Source of the DNA: Stenotrophomonas sp. MMGLT7
Lineage (GTDB): Bacteria > Pseudomonadota > Gammaproteobacteria > Xanthomonadales > Xanthomonadaceae
Assembly (NCBI RefSeq): GCF_021168555.1
Contig: NZ_JAJOZS010000004.1
Location: 62,001 to 126,000 of the forward strand
Direction of reading: 5' to 3'
Length of the DNA: 64,000 nucleotides
In this document: piece by piece, positions 26,866 through 36,178 of the stretch
How the letters are laid out: each line of letters starts with the position of its first letter
Position numbering within the stretch: the first letter of the stretch is position 1
Program-made: the position numbers and the translations under genes
The notes under the pieces: model-generated
What the model was told of the DNA's origin: nothing
Database searches by the model: none
Seen by the model: only the letters and a program-made list of their open reading frames with translations

Positions 26866-27741
26866 TCACCTGGCGGCCTCCACGGCAGGCTGCGGCTGCA
26901 GCACCGGCGCGCGCCGCGACAGCGCCAGCAGCGCCAGGCCGAGCACGATCAGCGGCGTGCTCAGGATCTGCCCGCGGGTGAGCCAGCCGAAGGCGACGTA
27001 GAGGCCGTTGTCGGGCACTCGCACGAATTCGACCAGGAAGCGGAACACCCCGTACAGCAGCGCGAACAGCCCGGACACCGCGTAGCGGTGGCGCGGCCTG
27101 AGCGAATAGACCCACAGCACCGCGAACAGCACCAGCCCTTCCAGCAGCGCTTCGTACAGCTGCGAGGGATGGCGGGCGAAGCGGTCGAGCAGGCCCTGCG
27201 CATACAGGGACTGCAGCTGCTCCGGCGGCAGATCGGCCAGTTCCGGCGCGTGCGGGAAGATGATGCCCCAGCCGGCATGGGTGAACTTGCCCCACAGCTC
27301 GCCGCCGATGTAGTTGCCCAGGCGGCCGAAGCCCAGCCCCAGCGGCACCAGCGGGGCGATGAAGTCCATTACGTCGAAGAAGTGCAGCCGGTGTTTGCGG
27401 GTCCACCAGGCCGCGGCGACCAGCACGCCGATCAGCCCGCCGTGGAAGCTCATGCCGCCCTCCCACACCTTGAACAGCACCAGCGGGTTCGCCACCAGCT
27501 CGCCGAAGGCATAGAACAGCATGTAGCCGATGCGCCCGCCCAGCACCACGCCGAGCATGGAATAGAACAGCAGGTCGGAGAAGCCGTCCATCGTCACCCC
27601 GGGCAGGCGGCCGGCGCCGATGCGCAGGCGCCCCAGCCACCAGGCCGAGAGGAAGGCCAGCAGGTACATCAGGCCGTACCAGTGCACCTGCACCGGACCG
27701 AGCGAGAAGGCGATGGGGTCGATCTGGTGGAGATGGATCAT
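26866..27741 (-). CDS. lgt: Phosphatidylglycerol-prolipoprotein diacylglyceryl transferase Lgt
   Basis: A 291-residue inner-membrane enzyme that transfers diacylglycerol to the lipobox cysteine of prolipoproteins. Seven hydrophobic segments are visible. MSFHGGLIG carries the essential His, [13 protein letters not shown] is the Lgt signature, and [12 protein letters not shown] the conserved Tyr/Glu segment. It precedes thyA, a common arrangement in gammaproteobacteria. Confidence 0.96.
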   Translation of the reverse strand: MIHLHQIDPIAFSLGPVQVHWYGLMYLLAFLSAWWLGRLRIGAGRLPGVTMDGFSDLLFYSMLGVVLGGRIGYMLFYAFGELVANPLVLFKVWEGGMSFHGGLIGVLVAAAWWTRKHRLHFFDVMDFIAPLVPLGLGFGRLGNYIGGELWGKFTHAGWGIIFPHAPELADLPPEQLQSLYAQGLLDRFARHPSQLYEALLEGLVLFAVLWVYSLRPRHRYAVSGLFALLYGVFRFLVEFVRVPDNGLYVAFGWLTRGQILSTPLIVLGLALLALSRRAPVLQPQPAVEAAR

Positions 27742-27811
27742 GTGCGAGGCGTCGGCCCGGGGGCGGGGCCGCTATTCTGACATCCCCGGCCCGCGATGAC
27801 CTGAGCCGCCA

Positions 27812-28303
27812 TCAACCGAGCAGCTGCGGACGGTTCGGCAACTCGTCCTGTTCGGGCGTATCCGGGCCCGGCGGGAAGTGCTCGGCCAGCAGTTCCGACA
27901 CCGCCTCGATGCCGCCGATGGCGGCCTGCTCCGGATCGCCGGCGCGCATGCGCTCCTGCATGCGCCGGCAGACCTCGTGCCACTGCGCCGCGGTCACCTT
28001 CCCGTCCAGGCCGCGGTCGGCGACGATCTCGATGGCGTGGTCGGCGAGCAGCAGGTAGATCAGCACGCCGTTGTTGGCCCGCGTATCCCAGGTGCGCAGC
28101 ACCGCGAAGGCATGCAGCGCGCGATCGCGCGGCGAGGTGCGCTGCCACAGCGCCGCCAGCGACAGCTCTTCCTCGATCGCGAACATCACCTCGCCGCCGT
28201 GGCGGCGCTCGCCCTCGACGATGGCCGCGGCGATGCGGTCCATGCGTGCCGGCGGGAACAGCTTGCGCGCCGAGGGCGCGAACACATGGCGTAACCAGCG
28301 CAT
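27812..28303 (-). CDS. TPM-domain protein, third gene of the lemA cluster
   Basis: A 163-residue protein with a TPM (YgcG-like, PF04536) domain: ARMDRIAAAIVEGERRHGGEVMFAIE, followed by RTWDTRANNGVLIYLLLADHAIEIVADRGL. It lacks a signal peptide and Gly-rich tail. The domain name refers to a plant thylakoid phosphatase; in bacteria the function is not established. The start overlaps the stop of the upstream TPM gene by one base (TGATG). It is the last gene of the lemA cluster, 70 bp from lgt. Confidence 0.8.
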   Translation of the reverse strand: MRWLRHVFAPSARKLFPPARMDRIAAAIVEGERRHGGEVMFAIEEELSLAALWQRTSPRDRALHAFAVLRTWDTRANNGVLIYLLLADHAIEIVADRGLDGKVTAAQWHEVCRRMQERMRAGDPEQAAIGGIEAVSELLAEHFPPGPDTPEQDELPNRPQLLG

Positions 28304-29208
28304 CACCAGCTCCCCGAGGCGCCACCGCCTCCCGACATGCCACCGCCGCCGCCCCAGCCGCCGCCACCGCCGCCGAAGCCACCACCCCCGCCAAACCCGC
28401 CACCGCCCCAACCGCCACCACCCCAGCCACCATGGTTGGCGAAGCGGCCCGGCGACACCGAGACCAGGCCCAGCAGCAGGCCGAGCAGGCCGGCGCCGAG
28501 GCTGGCGAACAGCAGCGAGGTCATCACCAGCGCGGCGGCGCCGGCGGCGCCGGCGGTCAGCAGCGCCCGCAGCGGCCGCGGCACGCGGGCGAAAACGGTC
28601 CGCGCGAACATCGCCGCGACGAAGCCCGCGAACAGTGCAACCAACCAGCCGACCGGCGCCGGGGGGCTGTCGCCGGATCGATGCGCGCTGACCGGCTCGG
28701 GCAGGGGCTCGCCCTCGATCAGCCTGGCCAGCACGGCAGTGGCGTCGATCACGCCGCCGCCGTAGTCGCCGGCGCGGAACTTCGGCACCAGGTACTCGGA
28801 GATGATGCGGTTGGCGATGGCATCGGGAATGGCGCCCTCCAGGCCGTAGCCGGGCTGGATGCGCACGCGGCGGTCGTCCTTGGCCACCACCAGGATCACC
28901 GCATCGTCCACGCCCTTGCGGCCCAGCTTCCACCCATCGAACACCCGCTGGGTGTACTCCTCGATGGTCTCCGGTTCGGTGCTGGGCACGATCAGCACCT
29001 GCAGCTGGCTGCCCTTGCGCTGCTGCAGTTCCAGCGCCTGCTGCACCAGCTGCTGCTTCTGCGCCTGGTCCAGGGTGCCGGTGGTGTCGATCACCGGCGA
29101 ATCGAGCGCCGGGATGGCGGCCAGCTGTTGCGCCCAGGCAACGCTAGCAGACGCCAGCAGACACAGACATGTCACGGCCAGCAGGAAACGCATCATCCGA
29201 TGCCGCAT
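28303..29208 (-). CDS. YgcG-like TPM-domain membrane protein with glycine-rich tail
   Basis: A 301-residue exported membrane protein. Signal peptide about 1-26 (AWA-QQ), TPM domain about 30-165 (DQAQKQQLVQQALELQQRKG, DDAVILVVAKDDRRVRIQPG, GYGLEGAIPDAIANRIISEY), transmembrane segments in the 185-250 region, and a C-terminal Gly/Trp-rich tail ending SGGGGASGSW. TPM proteins are regularly paired with LemA, suggesting a shared envelope complex. Start at ATG 29208 with GAGGTGG upstream, overlapping the preceding gene's stop by one base. Confidence 0.85.
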   Translation of the reverse strand: MRHRMMRFLLAVTCLCLLASASVAWAQQLAAIPALDSPVIDTTGTLDQAQKQQLVQQALELQQRKGSQLQVLIVPSTEPETIEEYTQRVFDGWKLGRKGVDDAVILVVAKDDRRVRIQPGYGLEGAIPDAIANRIISEYLVPKFRAGDYGGGVIDATAVLARLIEGEPLPEPVSAHRSGDSPPAPVGWLVALFAGFVAAMFARTVFARVPRPLRALLTAGAAGAAALVMTSLLFASLGAGLLGLLLGLVSVSPGRFANHGGWGGGGWGGGGFGGGGGFGGGGGGWGGGGGMSGGGGASGSW

Positions 29209-29582
29209 TACCACCTCCCCGAGGCACCACCGCCTCCGCTGCGCCCGCCGCCGCCGAACCATCCCTTTGGCCGGTTGCGCGGACGGCTGTGCCGCCTCGA
29301 ACGACGGGCGGATCCGCCAAGCCCTGCGGAGCCAGCCGCCAAAATCGAGATCACGAGGCGGCCGACGGGCCCGATCCAGCGCGACCAGGCCAGCACGGAG
29401 CCCACCAGCAATCCCGATAGCGCAGCCCACGGACCGACGAACACACCGCCCAAACCACCCAGGCCGCCACCGAGCAACATCCGCCATGGCCTGTACCTTG
29501 CATCCTCGACCAGCAACAGCGCGGCAAAGGCCATGAATAGGCCGATTCCCACACCGAACAGCAACTGCTGCAAGAGGGTCAT
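29208..29582 (-). CDS. Small membrane protein of the lemA cluster sharing the Gly-rich C-terminus
   Basis: A 124-residue protein with three hydrophobic segments (near 4-26, 36-60 and 72-90), a basic linker (RRSRRHSRPRNRPKG) and the ending SGGGGASGRW, nearly identical to the tail of the TPM protein encoded next. It has no TPM domain and I do not recognise it as a named family. Start at ATG 29582; a TTG at 29591 is possible. The one-base overlap with the next gene and the 6-bp distance from lemA place it in the operon. Confidence 0.65.
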   Translation of the reverse strand: MTLLQQLLFGVGIGLFMAFAALLLVEDARYRPWRMLLGGGLGGLGGVFVGPWAALSGLLVGSVLAWSRWIGPVGRLVISILAAGSAGLGGSARRSRRHSRPRNRPKGWFGGGGRSGGGGASGRW

Positions 29583-29587
29583 GCCGG

Positions 29588-30205
29588 TCAATTGCCCGGC
29601 GCTGGCGCCTGCTGCGGCTGCGGGCTGCCGAAATCGACCGTCGGCGCGCGCGAGACCTCGGCCTCGTTGGCCACGCTGAAGTTCGGCTTCTCCTTGGCGC
29701 CGGTGATCTTGGCGGTGATCAACTGCGGGAACTGGCGGATGTAGGTGTTGTAGTCCTGTACCGCCTGGATGTAGCGGCCGCGCGCAACGGTGATGCGGTT
29801 CTCGGTGCCTTCCAGCTGTGCCTGCAGGTCGCGGAAGGACTGGTCGGCCTTGAGCTGGGGATAGTTCTCGCTGACCACCAGCAGCCGCTGCAGCGCACTG
29901 CCCAGCTCGCCCTGGGCCTGCTGGAACTGCTGCAGCGAGTTGGCGTCCTCGGCATTGACCTGGATCTGGCCGACCCGCGAACGCGCTTCGGTGACCTGCG
30001 TGAGCACCTGCTGCTCGTGCTGGGCGTAGCCCTTGACCGTGTTGACCAGGTTGGGGATCAGGTCGTAGCGGCGCTGGTACTGGTTGAGCACCTCAGACCA
30101 GCCGGCCTTGACCGCCTCGTCCTTCTGCTGGATGGCGTTGTAGCCACAGCCGGACAGCAACGCGACGAGGGCGGCGATGATCAGGGAACGGGACAGCAGG
30201 CGCAT
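29588..30205 (-). CDS. lemA: LemA family lipoprotein
   Basis: A 205-residue LemA-family protein. Residues 1-23 end in the lipobox LSGC, so it is likely lipidated and membrane-anchored. The mature part is the typical coiled four-helix bundle: AVKAGWSEVLNQYQRRYDLIPNLV, QVLTQVTEARSRV, RVYLSENYPQ-like VSENYPQLKADQSF and LEGTENRITVARGRYIQAVQDYN. Its role is unknown, although LemA and TPM-domain genes occur together in many bacteria. Start at ATG 30205 fits the signal peptide; a longer frame adds nothing convincing. Confidence 0.92.
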   Translation of the reverse strand: MRLLSRSLIIAALVALLSGCGYNAIQQKDEAVKAGWSEVLNQYQRRYDLIPNLVNTVKGYAQHEQQVLTQVTEARSRVGQIQVNAEDANSLQQFQQAQGELGSALQRLLVVSENYPQLKADQSFRDLQAQLEGTENRITVARGRYIQAVQDYNTYIRQFPQLITAKITGAKEKPNFSVANEAEVSRAPTVDFGSPQPQQAPAPGN

Positions 30206-30295
30206 GGGACAGCTCCGGCGCAGGGGAAACGGGAGCGCAAGCATGCCACGACCGGTGTCAACGGGCGATGCCGATGGCCCTCGCCCACCCGATCC

Positions 30296-31045
30296 TCACC
30301 ACTGGCCGGCGCCGGGCACGCCCTTGGCCGCGGCACGGCGGCGCATCAGCAGGTTCAGCACCTCGACCAGCACCGAGAAGCCCATCGCGGTGTAGATGTA
30401 GGCCTTGTCGACGTGGATGTCGAGACCGTCCAGCACCAGCACCACGCCGATCAGCAGGATGAAGGCCAGCGCCAGCATCTTGACCGTGGGGTTGCGGTCG
30501 ATGAAGTTGCCCAGCGGATTGGCCGCCAGCAGCATCACCGCCACCGCCACCAGGATCGCGGCGACCATGACCGGGATGTGGTCGGCGATGCCGACCGCGG
30601 TGATCACCGAGTCCAGCGAGAACACGATGTCGATGACCGCGATCTGAGCGATCACCACGCCGAACACGCCCGAGGCCTTGCCGGTGGTGGGATCGGCATC
30701 ATCGCCGCCGGTGATCAGCTCGCGGATCTCGCCGGCGCCCTTGATCAGCAGGAACACGCCGCCGACGATCAGCACCAGGTCGCGTACCGAGATGCCCATG
30801 CCGCCGACGTGGAACAGGTCGCGCTGCATGTGCGCCAGGTAGGCCAGCGACACCAGCAGCGCGATGCGGGTGCAGCAGGCCACGGCGATGCCGACCCGGC
30901 GCGCCAGCGGACGGCGATGCTCGGGCAGTTTGCTCACCGCGATCGAGATGAACACCAGGTTGTCCACGCCGAGCACGATCTCCAGCGCGGCCAGGGTGAA
31001 CAGGGTCAGCCAGACATTGGGGTCGGCCAGGAATTCGAAGGACAT
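30296..31045 (-). CDS. TerC family integral membrane protein
   Basis: A 249-residue inner-membrane protein with seven to eight hydrophobic segments. LEIVLGVDNLVFISI and IDIVFSLDSVITAVG are the paired acidic motifs of the TerC family, which includes tellurite-resistance TerC and manganese exporters such as MeeF/YceF/YkoY. A metal-ion exporter role, possibly loading exported metalloenzymes, is inferred from those relatives. No yybP-ykoY riboswitch is visible in the 41 bp to dgkA. Confidence 0.88.
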   Translation of the reverse strand: MSFEFLADPNVWLTLFTLAALEIVLGVDNLVFISIAVSKLPEHRRPLARRVGIAVACCTRIALLVSLAYLAHMQRDLFHVGGMGISVRDLVLIVGGVFLLIKGAGEIRELITGGDDADPTTGKASGVFGVVIAQIAVIDIVFSLDSVITAVGIADHIPVMVAAILVAVAVMLLAANPLGNFIDRNPTVKMLALAFILLIGVVLVLDGLDIHVDKAYIYTAMGFSVLVEVLNLLMRRRAAAKGVPGAGQW

Positions 31046-31086
31046 CGGGTTGGATCCTTATTGCGTAAGCGAATTGGGGGCGGCGC

Positions 31087-31467
31087 TCAGAACAGCCGCG
31101 GGACCACGATCAGGCCCCAGCACAGGGCCGCGTTGAGCAGCAGCACGAACACGGCCGCCGAGCCCATGTCCTTGGCGCGCCCGGCCAGCTCGTTCCACTC
31201 TGCGCCGTAGCGCTCGATCAGCGCCTCGATCGCCGAGTTGAGCAGCTCCACGGCCAGCACCAGCAGCAGCGAGCCGACCAGCAGCACCTTCTCCACCGCT
31301 CCCTGGCCCAGCCACAGTCCCAGCGGCACCAGCAGCAGCGACAGGTAGCCCTCCAGGCGGAACGAGGATTCGTGATGCCAGGCGGCGCGCAGGCCCTGCC
31401 AGGACCACTGCGTGGCCATGAGCATGCGGCGCAGGCCACGGGGCCGGTGGCCGGTCTCGTCAGCCAT
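31087..31467 (-). CDS. dgkA: Diacylglycerol kinase DgkA
   Basis: A 126-residue inner-membrane enzyme that phosphorylates diacylglycerol produced by envelope glycan synthesis, recycling it into phospholipid. GLRAAWHHESSFRLE and AVELLNSAIEALIER, with three hydrophobic segments, are the DgkA signature; the catalytic Glu and the Asn of the EAxNTAIE-type motif are present. The 255 bp between it and the TonB receptor stop hold no gene; ATG 31467 is the only sensible start. Confidence 0.93.
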   Translation of the reverse strand: MADETGHRPRGLRRMLMATQWSWQGLRAAWHHESSFRLEGYLSLLLVPLGLWLGQGAVEKVLLVGSLLLVLAVELLNSAIEALIERYGAEWNELAGRAKDMGSAAVFVLLLNAALCWGLIVVPRLF

Positions 31468-31722
31468 GCCGGGTCGTTGGCACGGGCACCGGCACGGACA
31501 GGTCGGATCCGGCGGGAAGGTTCATGAGGGGGGAGTGCCGCAGATCGGGGTTATGCGGCGAATTTTGCCACAACGGGCCGATCGTCGCCGAAACGCGGGC
31601 ATCCGTTGCACGGCAGGACTGCATCCCCCGACGCATGCGGCATGGCCGCTTCCCGAAGCATAGGGTCTCCCGCCACACCGCCTGCGCATGCCCGCCGCGG
31701 CGCACCGTCGCGGCGAAACCGG

Positions 31723-34620
31723 TCAGTGCGCGCGGCTGTCGAAGCGGTAGGTGGCGCTGAAGGTGAAGTAGCGGCCGAACGGATCGTCGCTGCCGATGCG
31801 GTAGCCGCCGTCGGTTTCCTGGTAGTCCACCGGCGCGCGGTCGGTGAGGTTGGCCACGTGCAGTGCCAGCACCCAGCGCTCGAAGCCGCGATAGGCCACG
31901 TCCAGCCCCGGCAGCAGGTATCCGGGCGTGCGGCAACGGCCTGCGGCGACCTTGTAGTCGGGACAGCTCTCGCCTGCGCGCCAGGCACGCAGGCGGCCGA
32001 CGTGGCGCAGGTCCAGCGTGGTCGTCCAGTCGCCATAGCGCCACTGCGCCGAACCCAGGCCGCTGCCGCGAGGCTGCTCGAAGCCGGCGTGCTCGATCGC
32101 CGGCGCTCCCGGCCAGGCCTGCCGCCGCAGCGATTTCAGGTAGTACCCGGAGAGCCTGAACTCGAACCGTCCCCAGTCCGTGGCCGCGGAGCGCCAGTTG
32201 GCATCCAGGCTCCAGGCATCGAGTTCGGTGAGGCCGGCATTGGCCAGTCGGATATCCACCGCATAGATGCGCCCGTCGTGGTCGAGCCGCCATGCGTCGG
32301 GATACACCTGCAGGTTGGACAGCGCATCGGCGATGACGATCTCGTGCCGGCGCACGACGCGGTGGCGGTCCACTGCCAGCTGCAGGCCCGTCCCCGGGTC
32401 CCAGACGACGCCGAAGGTGTGGCTGCGCGAGGTCTCCGGCTTCAGCGCGGCGTTCTCGCTGGTCTGGACCTTGACCAGGCAGGTCTGCTCGCTGAACTGC
32501 CAGCGGCAGGCATCGGCCGCGGGAGGGTTCCAGGCGATGCCGTAGTCGTTCGTGTAGCCGGGAGGACGCCGCAGCTCGTACAGCGTCGGCGCCCGGTAGC
32601 CACCGCCATAGGTGCCGCGCAGGGTCAGATGCTCGCCCAGCAGCCATTGCAGGCCGAACTTGGGCGACAGCCGCGCCGCATAGCCGGCACTGCGGTCCAG
32701 GCGCCACGCCGCATCGGCGAGCAGGCGCCGGTGCAGCGGCAGGCTGAACTCGGCGTACAAGGACGCGGTATCGCGCGAGAGGTCGTGGCTGGAATAGCTG
32801 TCGGACAATGCCACCTGGCCTTCCCGCAGCAGGCTGCCGGGACGGCTGTACAGCGATTCGTTGCGCGCCTCCGCGCCCATCGCCAGCTGCAGGTCGCCGT
32901 GCGGCAGGGCCAGCAGCGGGCCATCGAGCCGCGCGGAGAACACGCGCTGGCGGGCCTGACCGCCGGTGGCGAGCATGGGCGAGATCTCGTTGCGAACGCC
33001 GGCCGGCAAGATGTCCTGGCCGGGGCGAAAGCGCCCCTGCGCGGTCGCCGCCACCAGCGCCGCGATGTCGACCGTGCCGGTGATGCGGTTGTCCACCTCG
33101 TTGCGGCTCCACGACATGTCCAGCGTCCAGTTCCAATCGTCCAGTGCGCCGGCCACGCCGAGCGAAAGATCGTCGCTGCGTGCATGGCTGCGGCTGCGCA
33201 CCGGACCCAGCTCCAGGAAGGCGTAGTTGCCGTCGGGGAAGTGCTCGCCCGACGGTGCGTCGGGCAGCGCCAGGTATCCGTAGGTCGGGGCACTGAGCAG
33301 GCGCTGGCGCACATCGGTCAGACGCAGGCTGGCGTGCAGGTCGATGCCGCCGGCCAGCGGCCGCTGGTAGGCGGCATAGGCCGCAGTGCTCTCGGTCTGC
33401 GGCTGCAGGCTGCCGTAGCGCGCCGAATCGAGCATGCAGCGGCCATCGGGCTGCAACTGCGGTGCGCGGCAGTAGGGCCAGGCGGCGATGGCGCCATCGA
33501 CGGACGCGCCCAGCGGCATGCGCAGGTCGAGCAGCCCGTCGCCGCTGCGGTCGTAGCTGCGCCAGCTGCGACGGTCGCCGGACAGGGCCTGCCGCTGCAC
33601 GCGGTCGGCACTGAGCAGCACGTGCCCGGCGCCGGCCTGGAAGCCGGAAAGCACCGACAGCCGATGCTGCGCGGCGTCGCCGCGGCTGGAGATGCCGTGG
33701 CGCAGCGCCACCTCGCTGCCCTCGTAGTCGTGGCGCAGCACGATGTTGACCACGCCGGCCATGGCATCGGCGCCGTAGATCGCCGAGGCGCCGCCGCGCA
33801 TGATCTCCACCCGTTCCACCAGGCTCAGCGGGATGCTGTTGAGATCGCTGAGCGCGCCCAGTTCCGAGGAAACCATGCCGTAGCTGGCGATGCGCCGGCC
33901 ATCGACCAGGTAAAGCGTCGCCCGCGGGCCGAGCGAGGACAGGCTGACCGCGGCCGCCGCGCCGGTGGGCACGTAGGACATGCCGCTTTCGCTGGACACG
34001 TCGACCGGATGATGGCCGTTCATTCCCGGCTGCACGCGCAGCAGGTCGAACAGCGACGAGTAGCCGCTGGACTCGATCTGCTCGCGGCTGACGATCGTCA
34101 GCGGCGAGGAGCCCAGCAGGCCCAGCCGCGGGATGTGCGAGCCGGTGATGTACACCGCCGGCAGTTCGGTCATCGGGGGTTCGGCGGCGGCGACGGGCAT
34201 GGTCCTGGACCTGGCCGGCCGTTCGGGCTCCTGCCGGCGCAGGATGTAGGTGTTGGCATTGACCTTCACCGCAGCGAGCCCGGTGCCCTGCAACAACTGC
34301 TGCAGGGCCTGGGCCGGTGCCAGCCTGGCACGCAGGGAATGGACGCGCCGGCCCGCCACCAGTTCCGGCGCATACATGATCTGCATGCCGGCCTGGCGCG
34401 CCCAACGCCTCAGCGCCGGGTCCAGCGCGCCGCCGCCGATATCGAACGGCACCGCTGCCGCTGTCGCCACCGGCGCCCCGGCTCGCGCCGGCGACGTCCA
34501 AGTCAGCGGCGCGACCGCCGCAAGGGCCGCGGCCGCCGCCAGCACCGCGCGATGACCGCAAGTGCGTTGCAGGCCGGCCTCAGCGCCGCCGCGGCGCGGC
34601 CTTGCAACACCCGCGATCAT
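31723..34620 (-). CDS. TonB-dependent receptor with N-terminal STN signalling domain
   Basis: A 965-residue outer-membrane receptor. A signal peptide (to about 48) precedes a secretin/TonB short N-terminal (STN) domain at about 55-130 (ALRRWARQAGMQIMYAPELV, AQALQQLLQGTGLAA, INTYILRR-like NTYILRR). Then come a plug with LYLVDGRRI and VERVEIMRGGASAIYGADAMAGVVNIVL, and a 22-strand barrel ending TFSATYRFDSRAH. The STN domain usually contacts a FecR-type anti-sigma factor, and here the fecR/fecI-type genes lie directly upstream with 4-nt overlaps (ATGA at 34617-34620). The ligand is unknown; the ITGSHIPR-type plug is common in xanthomonad carbohydrate or peptide receptors as well as iron receptors. 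Confidence 0.9.
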   Translation of the reverse strand: MIAGVARPRRGGAEAGLQRTCGHRAVLAAAAALAAVAPLTWTSPARAGAPVATAAAVPFDIGGGALDPALRRWARQAGMQIMYAPELVAGRRVHSLRARLAPAQALQQLLQGTGLAAVKVNANTYILRRQEPERPARSRTMPVAAAEPPMTELPAVYITGSHIPRLGLLGSSPLTIVSREQIESSGYSSLFDLLRVQPGMNGHHPVDVSSESGMSYVPTGAAAAVSLSSLGPRATLYLVDGRRIASYGMVSSELGALSDLNSIPLSLVERVEIMRGGASAIYGADAMAGVVNIVLRHDYEGSEVALRHGISSRGDAAQHRLSVLSGFQAGAGHVLLSADRVQRQALSGDRRSWRSYDRSGDGLLDLRMPLGASVDGAIAAWPYCRAPQLQPDGRCMLDSARYGSLQPQTESTAAYAAYQRPLAGGIDLHASLRLTDVRQRLLSAPTYGYLALPDAPSGEHFPDGNYAFLELGPVRSRSHARSDDLSLGVAGALDDWNWTLDMSWSRNEVDNRITGTVDIAALVAATAQGRFRPGQDILPAGVRNEISPMLATGGQARQRVFSARLDGPLLALPHGDLQLAMGAEARNESLYSRPGSLLREGQVALSDSYSSHDLSRDTASLYAEFSLPLHRRLLADAAWRLDRSAGYAARLSPKFGLQWLLGEHLTLRGTYGGGYRAPTLYELRRPPGYTNDYGIAWNPPAADACRWQFSEQTCLVKVQTSENAALKPETSRSHTFGVVWDPGTGLQLAVDRHRVVRRHEIVIADALSNLQVYPDAWRLDHDGRIYAVDIRLANAGLTELDAWSLDANWRSAATDWGRFEFRLSGYYLKSLRRQAWPGAPAIEHAGFEQPRGSGLGSAQWRYGDWTTTLDLRHVGRLRAWRAGESCPDYKVAAGRCRTPGYLLPGLDVAYRGFERWVLALHVANLTDRAPVDYQETDGGYRIGSDDPFGRYFTFSATYRFDSRAH

Positions 34621-35603
34621 CGATCATGCAGACGGCGAAGCACGATCCTGTCCTGGCCGATGGCCGTGCCCTGCAGCGACCATCCTTGCCGCAGCGTCTC
34701 AAGCAACCCCTGCTGGTCGTCCACCGCGAACACGCCGCTGACGGTGATCCCGCGCAGCGAGGCGTCGCCCAGTTCCAGTTGCACCTTCGAATAGCGGTTC
34801 ATTTCCGCCAGCAGCTGCTCCAGCGGGCGCTCCTTGAACACCAGTTGGCCGCGCGGCCAGCCCTGGGCGGCATCCACGTCCAGCGACTGCGGGACGCCGA
34901 CAGCGCGCGTGTCGTAGTCCAGCCGCTGGCCCGGATGCAGCACGGTATCGCGCGCGCCGGGCTGCGGCTGCACTTCCAGCCCGCCCGCCAGCAGGCTCAC
35001 CTGCACCCTGCCGTCGCGGTTGTCCACCTGGAACACGGTGCCGATGTCGCGGATGACGCCGCTGCCGGCCAGCACCCGGAACGGCCGCTCGGCATCGGCG
35101 GCGACATCGAACTGCACCCGTCCGCCAAGCACCTCGACCCGGCGCTCGTCGTTGCCCAGCGACACCCGGATCCGGCTGCCGGTGTCGAGCACCAGCCGGC
35201 TGCCGTCGTCGAGCAGCAGCGGCCGCACCTCGCCGACCGCCGCCGAGTACTGTACCGGCGCCGGACCGGCGGCACTCCACGGCGAGGTGCGCCAGGCCAG
35301 CGCCACCCCGAACACCGCCACCATCGCCGCCAGCGTCAGCGGCAGCCAGCGCTTCGGCCCGCGCACCGGCTGGCTGCGCAGCTGCCGTGCGGCGGCACGC
35401 GTCCACGGGTCGTCGGCCAGCGCCCCGGCCAGCGCATGCAGGCTTTCGGCATCCAGATAGGCTTCCACGTGCAGTGGCGATTGCGCCAGCCAGTCCTCGA
35501 AGGCCGCACGCTCCCCGGGCAGGCACTCGGGCGAGCGCAGCCGCGCCACCCACGACTGGGCCTGTGCGATGGCGGTGGCGCCAATGGATTCGGCCTGGTT
35601 CAT
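34617..35603 (-). CDS. FecR family anti-sigma factor
   Basis: A 328-residue single-pass inner-membrane regulator. The N-terminal cytoplasmic region has the FecR/DUF4880 opening ERAAFEDWLAQSPLHVEAYLDAE, a transmembrane segment at about 99-116 (LPLTLAAMVAVFGVALAW), then the periplasmic FecR domain (VQYSAAVGEVRPLLLDDGSRLVLDTGS, GRVQFDVAADAERPFRVLAGSG, DIGTVFQVDN) and a C-terminal STN-like segment. It should hold the sigma factor until the receptor senses ligand. ATGA overlaps link it to both neighbours. Confidence 0.9.
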   Translation of the reverse strand: MNQAESIGATAIAQAQSWVARLRSPECLPGERAAFEDWLAQSPLHVEAYLDAESLHALAGALADDPWTRAAARQLRSQPVRGPKRWLPLTLAAMVAVFGVALAWRTSPWSAAGPAPVQYSAAVGEVRPLLLDDGSRLVLDTGSRIRVSLGNDERRVEVLGGRVQFDVAADAERPFRVLAGSGVIRDIGTVFQVDNRDGRVQVSLLAGGLEVQPQPGARDTVLHPGQRLDYDTRAVGVPQSLDVDAAQGWPRGQLVFKERPLEQLLAEMNRYSKVQLELGDASLRGITVSGVFAVDDQQGLLETLRQGWSLQGTAIGQDRIVLRRLHDR

Positions 35604-36178
35604 GGCCCTTTCTCCTCCTTGAGACACGATCGCAGCGAGGCCAGCGCCTTGCCGATGTTCTTCTCCACCGCCTTGACCGTGATCCCGCAATGACGGGCGA
35701 TCTGCGGATAGCTCATGTTCTCCACGCGATGCAGCAGGTAGACCTGCCGGCACCGCGGCGACAGCGACTGGATCCCCTGGCGCAGGCGCCGCAGCTGCTG
35801 CTCGGTCGCCAGCCGCTGCACCGGCCCGGGATCGGACGAGGGCAGTTCGTGGAACTCGGCATCGAGGCTGACATGCTGCCCCGCCCCGCGCGACTGGTTC
35901 CTGCGCAGCAGGTCGCTGAAGCCGTTCAGCGCGATGCGGTACAGCAGCACCCTCAGCGCCTCGGGCGGCTGCGTGCGATAGCGCAGCAGCTTGACCATGC
36001 TCTCCTGCACGATGTCCTGCGCATCCTCGGGCGAAGCCCCGCGCCGGCGCAGGAACGCCAGCAGCGGCTCGCGCTGTTCGGCAAGCAGGCGGACGAAACC
36101 GGGCTCGGCGGCGGAATCTGGCACCTCCACTTCGGGGGTGATGTCCGCGGGAATGTCTGACGGATGCTTCTGGGCCAC
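35600..36178 (-). CDS. ECF sigma factor, FecI type
   Basis: A 192-residue extracytoplasmic-function sigma factor. Region 2: LLAFLRRRGASPEDAQDIVQES; region 4: LSPRCRQVYLLHRVENMSYP and HCGITVKAVEKNIGKALASL. Coupled by ATGA overlap to the anti-sigma gene. The start is uncertain: I use GTG 36178, just before the acidic N-terminal tail. No Shine-Dalgarno is evident, and TTGACA lies 31 nt upstream on this strand but with a poor -10, so a start further 5' cannot be excluded. Confidence 0.88.
   Translation of the reverse strand: MAQKHPSDIPADITPEVEVPDSAAEPGFVRLLAEQREPLLAFLRRRGASPEDAQDIVQESMVKLLRYRTQPPEALRVLLYRIALNGFSDLLRRNQSRGAGQHVSLDAEFHELPSSDPGPVQRLATEQQLRRLRQGIQSLSPRCRQVYLLHRVENMSYPQIARHCGITVKAVEKNIGKALASLRSCLKEEKGP

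Noticed and set aside
28246-29679. A 477-residue Pro-rich frame on the + strand across the lemA cluster
   Set aside because: It is the complement of the Gly-rich and coding sequence of the minus-strand operon; no start signal or domain.
31460-31525. A 21-codon ATG-initiated frame overlapping the dgkA start (MNLPAGSDLSVPV...)
   Set aside because: No Shine-Dalgarno site, and no sign of a known leader-peptide pattern; likely chance.
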